Origin: Adenophora triphylla var. japonica
Taxonomy: Eukaryota; Streptophyta; Magnoliopsida; Asterales; Campanulaceae
Assembly (NCBI GenBank): GCA_022495995.1
Contig: JAFEMH010001460.1
Span: forward strand, 406,300-470,299
Length of the DNA: 64,000 bases
Direction: 5' to 3'
The translations under genes and the position numbers were made by a program. The notes under the pieces were generated by a model that worked only from the letters and a program-made list of their open reading frames with translations, was not told the DNA's origin and ran no database searches. Positions 10,410-18,469 of this stretch are shown piece after piece (position 1 is the first letter of the stretch; every line of letters begins with the position of its first letter).

Positions 10410-12745
10410 TTAAATGACGGGATCATCACGAAAAAAATCATCAACAACAGGGATGACATTGGTCTCAATATCGTAGGGATCGCCTGGGGCATCATCACTA
10501 TCATATCCTGAGCTAGGAGGACTGGGGGGATGATAAGAAGCATTCTTGGTCTTGGGTCTATGCTGATCGCCCGCAGCCGTATCAGTCCGAGCCCTCTTCC
10601 TATCGGGCAAGGTGGGAGTAGAATCATCGTCATCTGAGCTCCGGGCCAGGCACCTCTCCTTCCAGTAACGAGCACTCCTCTCCAGCTGCTCGATCATGTC
10701 CAGGGATCCAGTGTAATATCGAGCAAAACTCCAATAAATATCAGTCGAGACCTGGTACAACCAAATAAAAGAAAAATCAGGGAGCTAGTCATGACAAAAG
10801 GCAAAAGATACAAACAGTTCAAGCAGTAATGAAAGGGAAGATAGTACTTACAGATCGAGTTCCCTCCAGAAGCCTGAAATGAGGAAGAATCCGGCTAGTA
10901 TCAAGAGGAGCCCGTCTCAGGTAGTCCCCATCCAAGAAATCAAAGAACGGAGGAGGTAAGGGTGCATCCGCCACAAATCCAGTAGAAGGGCCTTCGCCCT
11001 GAGCACCACGCCTCGGCCCCACCTATGGTGACCTCAATCTCTCTGCCACATAAGCTCCATAATCTCCCTCCGCAGTATGGTTGTACGCACCATCTCCCTG
11101 AATAAGAATAACCAGACCATCTAGTTTCTGGGGAAACCACATATCAACTGGAGGATCAACTGGGACCCGTGCAACACTGCCAGGACCATGCTGTCTGCAG
11201 ACTCTCTCTCCCAAGTACAAGGCATCCCCAGACAGGCCTACCAGAAGCTTGCAGCACTCAGTAAAGTGCACAGCATGTCCTAGATCGAGCTCATCATATC
11301 GGCCGGCCCAAGGTAATAGATTCAGGCTCCCGGGAGTCCCTCGCAAACAAATCATCGTATCCGGGTAAGAACCTGTCACCCGTCCCCTAGTGTCAGCTGT
11401 CCGGACCCTCTGCCACACATCCTTCACCCAGCGTCTCAGGGCAGGAAAAATGGTGACTGGGTATGCATCCTGGACCCGCCAGGCATAGCAACCAAAGACC
11501 TCATAGGCCTAAGCCTGAAAGAGAAAGATCAAAGCAAGTCAGACAACAGTAATAAATGACAGAAAGAAAGAATATCCAAAGAGATGAAGTCAGAATGAGA
11601 AGTACCTCAAAAGCCAAGTGACAGCAGTTGAAGGACTTTGCTTCCCCCCTACTGATATCATCTAAGGCCAGGTACATCTCAGCAAGTCCTGCCTCTTCCC
11701 AAGATAAGGTCCCAACAGCATCCCATGTCCTCAGAAGCTCCAACAAAGAAACTAGAGCAGAAGAGGTGCTATTAATAAAAAGCATATCATAAAAGCCTAC
11801 CCACACAAAGGCCCTCGCCAACCTCTCGGCCCTCAGCTGGCTCTCCTCGGTATCATCTAAATCAGTCGGATAGTCCCTACTCTGCACAGCAACGTGGCTA
11901 TGAAGCTCGCCCAGCTAGCACCCGTTCCCCTTCTTATCCTGGGGAACAAAGCCAATCAGCTCCATGAAATATGCATCAGTGGGGGGCTGAGGGTCAGCAA
12001 CAGGCACAGGCTCCTCCAAGTAGAGAGGCTCAGCAGTAAACAGCAGACCGGTGATAACGGCAAAGTCATACGGAGTGACCGTCGTCTCTCCCCAAGAAAA
12101 GTGAAAGGAGTGGGTAGTCTCCCACCCGAACTCCCGAAATGCCTTCACCAGCTCGACGCTCCGCTGCGTATCCCCAATGGCCTTCGACATCTCAAAAAAC
12201 TGACCAAACCCGGCAGCATAGACCAAGCCCTTCGGCGAATATACCAGCTCCTGGCTGCCAGTCAAGAGATCCCATAGCCTGCCTATGACCTCCGGCGAGC
12301 CCCGGGTGCGTAATCCATGCAGGTAAATACAGCTCAGGTATGAATATCTCATTATGTCAATCACTACCTAGTTACATAAAAGCAGTCATTTCTTTGAACT
12401 TTGAACTTGTTTTATTCCCTTTCCAAGCAAAATTAGGGTTAAATCATATAACATGCATCCATAATTTTTTCTAATTCAGATTCACACAGCAAATTCATGA
12501 TTCCACAAACTAAGTTCGATTCTTTTGGCAGAAAACCCAATTTTCAAAGCAATAAAAAACAAGGGTTACAGAAATACCGTGTCCTTCTTCTCGGGCGCCG
12601 GCGTATGCTCCTTGAGCTGCGGATAGAACTCTCCCCTCACTTCTTGAGGGACAAAGGGTCGCTGATTCCGTTGAACTCCCTTCCTACGAGCAGCAAGCTC
12701 AGCCTGTTGTGGTCCCTTCTTCGTAGGGCGTGGTCGAGGAGGCAT
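10410..12745 (-). pseudogene. antisense plant mobile domain (PMD) gene inside E1
   Basis: Four exons on the minus strand: 12745-12578, 12367-11606, 11514-10852 and 10751-10410, all with GT donors, AG acceptors and phase-0 joins. Exon 1 encodes a basic start (MPPRPRPTKKGPQQ). Exon 2 has the PMD core: RGSPEVIGRLWD, then THSFHFSWGETTVTPYDFAVITGL, and later LRAERLARAFV. Exon 3 continues the domain (YEVFGCYAW). Exon 4 has LDMIEQLERSARYWKERCLA and an acidic, Ser/Asp-rich tail. Three in-frame TAG codons break it: near 11891 in exon 2, at 11511-11509 in exon 3 and near 11036 in exon 3. PMD proteins such as MAIN and MAIL1 act in silencing and genome stability, and PMD genes are known cargo of transposons. 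Any role here is inference. E2 keeps only an acidic tail at the equivalent place. Confidence 0.8.
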
Positions 12746-12874
12746 TGTTTCAAACGAAATCCGAATCAAATACCTAATTCTCCAATCAATTTGGGCAGAT
12801 GGTTTGTCTCTCTCTCAAGAACCCTGTTCGTCTCCTTCTCAAAGTGGTAACATTCAAATGGCGATGGTCCAGCG

Positions 12875-12916
12875 TTTAAAAGGGTCTGTCCATGTGCTTA
12901 AAGAAGTCGTGCGACA
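12875..12916 (-). promoter_or_regulatory. possible promoter of the antisense PMD gene
   Basis: On the minus strand a TATA-like TTTTAAA begins at 12881, about 135 bp before the ATG. A copy of the LTR palindrome (AGTCGTGCGACA on the plus strand, 12905-12916) begins 35 bp upstream of it. This is the same spacing as the proximal motif in the LTR promoters. There is no other homology to the LTR and no distal copy. Confidence 0.35.
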
Positions 12917-13249
12917 CAACGTGTCCCTTTGCCAAACTTTCCAAAACCACCCCCTGTGGTTTGATGATTTACACTTTAACCCCTGAGGCATGCTTTGTAG
13001 TTTCCCCCGCAGGTACAACAATCAACTGATCATCATCAAATCTTAAGGACTGTCCCTCAGTCAAAATCGAGACAAAGATTCCAAATCTAGCAGTCTCCCC
13101 AAGCAACGTCCATCACTATCATCGGCCCCGTCGCCAAAACATCGGAAAACTCAGTTTCCTAGCAAGAGAAATCCATGCCCTCCCAAGCAAAGTTCATGAC
13201 TCCAAAGTCAACCAACCATCAACAAAGGCCGTCCCTCGCCCGACAAACT
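12917..13249 (+). other. E1 spacer between PMD gene and tandem array
   Basis: I see no gene. The sequence grades into degenerate CATCATCA/CCAAGCAA-rich text that leads into the tandem array. Confidence 0.5.
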
Positions 13250-13975
13250 AGCAATTCATCCACGACATTGGTCTAAGTCCCTCCGGCAGCCACCACCACC
13301 AGCAGCAATTGTAGAATGAGACCCCCCCGGCAACTACATCTATCCCCAGCAAGAATCAACAGTAGCGTGAGTCCTCTGGCAGCTACTCCCCATCAGCAGT
13401 GGCATAAGTCCCTCCGGCAGCCACGACCATCAGCAACAATAGTGTGAGTCCCCTGGAAGCTACTCCCCATCACCAGTGGCATGAGTCCCTCCGGCAGCCA
13501 TGACCATCAGCAACAGTAGCGTGAGTCCCCTAGCAGCTACTCCCCATCACCAGTGGCATGAGTCCTTCCGGCAGCCATGACCATCAGCAACAATAGCGTG
13601 AGTCCCCTGGCAGCTACTCCCCATCAGCAGTGGCATGAGTCCCTCCGGCAGCCATGACCATCAGAAACAGTAGCGTGAGTCCCCTGGCAGCTACTCCCTA
13701 TCACCAGTGGTCTAAGTCCCTCCGACAGCCATGACCATCAGCAACAGTAGCGTGAGTCCCTGGTAGCTACTCCCCATCACCAGTGGTCTAAGCCGCTCCG
13801 GCAGGCACGACCATCAGCAACAGTAGCGTGAGTTCCTCCGGCAGCTACTCGTCACCATCAGTTGCAGCATGAGACCCTCCGGCAGCTATAACCTTTCATC
13901 ATCAAGCAAGTTGCAGCATGAGACCCTCCCGCAGCTACAACCTCTCACCACCAGTCCCTCCGGCAGCTACAGGTA
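13250..13975 (+). repeat. tandem array in E1 3' region
   Basis: Monomers alternate two related forms: one with GAGTCCCCTGGCAGCTACTCC plus CATCAGCAACAGTAGC, and one with AGTCCCTCCGGCAGCCA plus TCACCAGTGGCATG. Together they make a composite unit of roughly 75-85 bp, repeated about seven times and degraded at both ends. Arrays before the 3' LTR are a known trait of Ogre/Tat elements; E2 has unrelated arrays in the same place. Confidence 0.85.
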
Positions 13976-14220
13976 AGCACAGCAAAGGTATGAAAGCTTA
14001 TCTCTACCCTTTCATGCTCCTTGTCGGTTTTGTTTCCGAACTACGATTTGGATTGATTCCCTCCTAGGGATACGTAGGAATCCTTTGTTCAAAGGTCCAG
14101 CCAACCGATTTCACCAGATCATTGTCCAGCCCTCCACCATATCCCTAGCCGCTCATTGGGATTGGGTCTTATTTTATCGACAACCTCACTTCTTCCATAA
14201 GTGACATTGCCGAGGGGATC
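13976..14220 (+). promoter_or_regulatory. conserved pre-LTR block and polypurine tract of E1
   Basis: Contains AACTACGATTTGGATTGATT and GGATACGTAGGAATCC, shared with E2 at 36940-37000, and ends with CCGAGGGGATC (14210-14220) directly before the 3' LTR. The end matches E2 (CCGAGGGGCTC) and is the likely plus-strand primer. The inner block is conserved although the adjoining arrays are not. Confidence 0.7.
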
Positions 14221-14482
14221 TGTAAGTACGCTAATCCAATTCGCTACCCTTTTAGGTGCATTTTAATACGATAAAATTGCATTAAGGGACGTTTTGGTAA
14301 ATTCCTGATCTATTCCGAGACTTCCGGAACATTCCATAAGTTTCTTGTGAAGGAAGTACCTTTTAGTACTTTGCTCATGCTAAAATACCTGCAGGGAATA
14401 AACTTGTTTTGGACCTTTTGGGTATTATCCCTGAATGTTCCAGAACCTGGTTTTGGCGCCAAAAGCAGTTGGTGACACCTTG

Positions 14483-14567
14483 TGTCACGTGACAGATCGA
14501 GGCTTGGAAAATGGTTACAGAAGGTCGTGCGACACCTTGTGACCATCAACTGCAGCCTATAAATAAG
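14483..14567 (+). promoter_or_regulatory. E1 LTR promoter: two palindromes and TATA box
   Basis: TGTCACGTGACA begins at 14483 and GGTCGTGCGACA at 14523. TATAAATAAG begins at 14558. The motif starts are 75 and 35 bp upstream of the TATA box. The solo LTR and the E2 LTR repeat this layout. Confidence 0.65.
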
Positions 14568-14650
14568 ACCCTATCCCTCTCAGTAATGGATCCCAACTTT
14601 CACATACTGTTACTCTGCCAAAATTGGAGCGTAACACACACCCTGCAAAC

Positions 14651-14688
<38 letters not shown>

Positions 14689-15191
14689 CAAATCCATCTT
14701 CAATTCCCCCAATTCACCTAAATTCACCCACTAATACTTGGATCCTCCTTCCATCAATCCAATCCAGTTCAGTTCATCCCAGAAGCAGTTGTAGAAGAGT
14801 TCTATACCAAACTTGGTATAGGATTCGTGGAATTATCAAGGGTAACACTCCAAATCCTTCTTCTCTCGCTTACTTTGCAATTTCTATAATTCAATCATCT
14901 TATCTCCATCTGATCTCAGTAATTCGACCCCATCTGTCGTGATTAATGAGATCCAATCGCAATATCTCTATTTAATATTGTTGTTTTGCATAATTGAGTG
15001 TTCATGATTTGATCCTTGTGGGAATTGGTGTTTAAGTCCCAAGGGAGTGTGGATCTCTCCATATCCACACTCCCTGGGTTAAATTGTTATTAATTTGTTC
15101 ATTTCGAAGCTAATCTGATTGTATAGTTAGATCTGTGTTGGTTATTTGTTCTTCTGTGTTCAAGCTGTGAGGTATCTGCATACGGACATCA

Positions 15192-15271
15192 TGTGTCACG
15201 TGACACATCGTGCTTGGTTGATCCTGTGTCACGCGACACATTCAGCCATGCAGGTCATGTGTCACGCGACA
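15192..15271 (+). repeat. three palindromic motifs in E1 R/U5
   Basis: TGTCACGTGACA, TGTCACGCGACA and TGTCACGCGACA begin near 15194, 15227 and 15260, about 33 bp apart. The 5' LTR has the same three near 3123, 3157 and 3190 with point changes. Confidence 0.7.
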
Positions 15272-15467
15272 CTCTATGTCTGTTTGTAGACACCATTTTC
15301 CAATTGTAATTTGTTTTGATCTGTGTATATGGGATGTGGCCTCCCTAACCAAATGGCTCACAAGTTGTAAGATCTCAGTTCATATCAATAAAATTCATGT
15401 TTACCACATTTGTTTATTATCATTGCTTGCACATACTTTGGATTATTTGGATGTTTAGTTAGAAAGA

Positions 15468-15517
15468 CTCGTCTACGAACGAGGCGTGTTGGGTGAGCTC
15501 TCGGTTCTTCCCAACAC
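15468..15517 (+). other. U5 double hairpin, 3' LTR copy of E1
   Basis: Hairpin A is CTCGTC-TACG-AACGAG at 15468-15483, with one mismatch against the 5' copy. Hairpin B pairs GTGTTGGG (15486-15493) with CCCAACAC (15510-15517). Confidence 0.6.
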
Positions 15518-15639
15518 GTAACCTGACCCCCGGACCCATTTTCTCTCTCAATGGTTTTTCAAAGTGTACCTTAAAACATGGCGTGGCGACTCCTATTTTT
15601 CATCATCGAAATCCAAAATTTCAGGCGAGCGCACATTTA

Positions 15640-16221
15640 GAGCCCATTATTCATAGTTTTCTCCTTTCAATTGGACATGAGTGAGAATCTGTCTGGTATT
15701 ATCACTCGATGAAAGGAAGTAGGAGGTTATTTTCTCACTACTCTCGATAGCCATTTGCGTTGAGTTATGTTTAGGTTTAAGATTTCAAGTTCACCACTTT
15801 GATACCAAGTTAGAAATCAAGAGTGAAAGAGGGAATAATTTTCTCTGTTCATTCCAATGCCGTTATTGGCTTTATATACAACCTATATATCTTGATCTAA
15901 TCTTGATACAAATCAATCCCCACAATTACGCTATCAATCCCTACAATTTCGCCAATTACTTGATATATATTATCAATCCCTACAATTATGCTAACTACAT
16001 AATATATATAAATAAGTACAAGATTTGTACAAAAGAGAAGAGAGAATATCCTTAGATATAAGTGAGATCATGCAGAGTTCTGGAGCACTCCTTTGCTCTA
16101 GGTGCCCCTAGCGCCCTGCGGCTCCTCCAAGCGCCCTTGCAGCTCTTCCCGGCGCCTTCCGTGGTTCTTCTGGAGCTCCTAGGGGCGATCACCCTAGGGA
16201 GCTCTAGATCTCCCTCTAATA
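15640..16221 (-). repeat. inverted copia-type LTR remnant with Met-tRNA PBS
   Basis: On the minus strand TGGTATCAAAGTGGTG (about 15807-15792) resembles the initiator-methionine tRNA PBS of copia elements. It directly follows an LTR-like stretch running from about 16221 to 15811 with TATATA-rich U3/R text. No coding domain is attached. The outer MULE's left end lies at its far side. I see no gene in this interval. Confidence 0.5.
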
Positions 16222-16248
16222 TAGTGGTTATTCGATCAAAGAATTATG

Positions 16249-17618
16249 GAGAAAATCGATAAAAAAAGATGTTGTCCAAAAATATAACAGAAGCAGAATT
16301 TTGGGTTAAGTTCTAGGGCAATATGGTAATTATACATAAAGTTCCAGCAGCCTAATTATATATTCCTGGAAAGTTCTTTGAGTCTAGTTTTCAACGCACT
16401 TTTCGGATCGTATTTTGGATTTTTCTATAATAAGTTATGTTCATTTTACCAAGGGCTGCACACATGGACATGTGCATCCGAATCCGAAGTTGGCAAAGAC
16501 TTTTGGCTTTTTATATTTCTATGCCTTCTTATCTATTTATAATTAATATATAGTTTATCCTAAATTGGAGGGTTGTTACAAGACATCTATAAATATCCTA
16601 CTTATGCAATTGTAATGGACATGGTTGAGTTTATATAAAATTATTGATTCTTTTGACTTTGTTTTAGAAGATGGATTTCTTCTAGTTTATCTTATCTATT
16701 AGGTTGAGTATCTTTGGGTGACAATTTTGACTCATATTTTTAGGTGAATTTCTTTGGATATCGAGTCATTTACCCTAAAGAGTGTTCACTTGTGTTACCT
16801 CCGATGTCTTCTCTAATTGAATGATCGAGAGATGAACTACATTTTCAATCACACTTGTAACGAAGTGTCGAGCGGAGATGATTCTATCAATTTCAACGTT
16901 GATTGACTCTTACTTTCTAGCGAGTGTATGATGAAGATAATGCAGAAAATATCACATGGCTCTTTTCAACTTCAACATGTAAAGAATCTTTTACTGATTG
17001 GTCCAAGCCGCCGATGTTTGATGAAAAGCTTGAAGGTCATCTTTCTCATTTTGGTGTCTCTCGTGATATTATCTCTAATGAATATCCAAATGAAGGGGAA
17101 GAAATAAAAAACTCTCATTTTCAATTGTTCGGAAATGTTAAGGTGAACTCTCAATCCTACTATAATGATAGTAGTGATATTTATCAATTTTTCATTGCCC
17201 AAAAATAGAAAATATGCGAATTTCAGTTATAGCGGATGAATGGTCGAGTAACAGAAGGAAAATGACTGATATTTATCACCAACTTTCTCCTATTATTATG
17301 GAAGGTGTAGGACTTAAAGATCGCCATTTTTTGTATACGAATAAGAATGTATTATATCTTGAAGTTTCACTTCCAATTATTCGTCATATCAAAATTCGAG
17401 GACGGATTTTCTCCGACCAAGGGAGAATGATGCGGGAATGAACCACCTTGATATCATTAAGATTCATTGTTGGTGGAGTTGATTTTCGGTTTAAGAAACT
17501 GGACTCAAAAATCTTTCTGGAGATATATAATTAGGCTGCTGGAACTTTATATATAATTACCGGATTGCCCTTATACTTAACCTTTTTTTGGACAACAATT
17601 TTTTTTACCGATTTTCTC
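16249..17618 (+). mobile_element. 1.4 kb TIR element inserted in the MULE end
   Basis: The ends are imperfect inverted repeats of about 150 bp. GAGAAAATCGATAAAAAAA, TGTTGTCCAAAAA, AAAGTTCCAGCAGCCTAATT on the left are mirrored by AATTAGGCTGCTGGAACTTT, GGACAACA and CGATTTTCTC on the right. The GAGAAAAT tip is Mutator-like. It separates the two parts of the outer MULE's left TIR. I could not settle a TSD because both flanks are A/T tracts. Confidence 0.65.
16924..17480 (+). pseudogene. unrecognised coding fragment inside the small TIR element
   Basis: Two open stretches in different frames, 16924-17208 and 17214-17441, run on to about 17480 after another frame change. They have a protein-like composition (ITWLFSTSTC, DEWSSNRRKM, VGLKDRHFLYT, NHLDIIKIHCWW). 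The pieces look like parts of one protein broken by frameshifts, so the element may have captured a host gene piece. I do not recognise the family, and no transposase motif is visible. Confidence 0.35.
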
Positions 17619-18102
17619 AATTTTTTTCAAAAATATTACTTTTTAAAAATTTATTTATGAAAATAACATTGTACAAATTTTAAGTACCAAAGTAGCATTT
17701 TTCAACCAATTCCGGAATTCATAATTCCGGAATAATGTATTCCGGAATTACCAACTCCGAAATTGGTTTTTTTTTTTTTCTTCAAAAATGAATTTAAGAA
17801 AATATTATTTCTGTTAATAGAGAGCGATCGCGCCTATAGTAGGGAGCGATCGCTCCTAATGTATTCCGGCGTTACCAATTCCGGATTCCCCCTTTTTTTT
17901 TTACAAAACTAATTTTAGCAAATTAATATTTACTGAAAAAAATAGAGAGCGATCGCGCGTTTTATGGGGGTGATCGCTCCTAATGTAATCCGATATTGGT
18001 AATTCCGGATTTTATTAAATTTTTTTTAATACTGAATTGAATTATGTAAATAATTTTTTTGAAAAATTCAAATCCGAAAATGCTAATTCCGGATTTGCTT
18101 TA
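17619..18102 (+). repeat. MULE left terminal inverted repeat (main part)
   Basis: Begins with the CAAAAATATTACTTTTTAAA area and contains palindromic ATTCCGGAAT copies (17705-17760). Paired GCGATCGC sites lie near 17825, 17850, 17948 and 17970. It mirrors 39789-40270. The outermost tip is displaced to 16222-16248. Confidence 0.85.
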
Positions 18103-18469
18103 CAAAACCCTTCTCCCCCAGCAACTCTGTAAACAACCCACGCATAAACCAACATCAGTGAAGAAGAAGAAAAAAAAGAAGGAAGAAGAAGAGGAGAGTA
18201 GGTGGATTTTTTCCAAAAAAATCTGAAAATTCAAGAAGTTGATTAAGAAGTTCAAGGAGAAGAGAAGGGAGGTGGTGGATTTTTATAAAAAAAAAGCTGA
18301 AAAATTCAAAGAAGTGAGCATAAGAAGATCCAAAAAAAGAAGGTACATTTAATCCCTCTTAATTTTTGTTTGAAATTTAAATTTAGTATTTATTTGATTT
18401 TTTTATAAATGTAGTGATATTGTTAAATTAGATTTTTTTTAAAAAAAATTTCAATTTTTAGAAATAAAT

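Larger units (their letters stand above)
2626..15639 (+). mobile_element. E1: gag-only Tat/Ogre-like LTR retrotransposon with antisense PMD gene
   Basis: Order: truncated 5' LTR, primer-binding site, leader, gag remnant split by an inverted solo LTR, long non-coding stretch, antisense PMD gene, tandem array, purine-rich tract, 3' LTR. The PBS, TGGCGACTCCGCTGGGGAC, is the type reported for Ogre/Tat elements primed by an arginine tRNA. No protease, reverse transcriptase or integrase is present, so the element is non-autonomous. The 5' LTR lacks its first part, and no TSD can be matched; the 3' flank begins GAGCC. Confidence 0.85.
14221..15639 (+). repeat. E1 3' LTR
   Basis: Starts TGTAAGTACG after the purine tract and ends GCGCACATTTA, where the 5' copy has ACATTCA. 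It contains U3 with two palindromes and a TATA box, a CT microsatellite near 14655-14685, three palindromes in the transcribed part, and the U5 double hairpin. The 3' flank is GAGCC. Confidence 0.9.
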
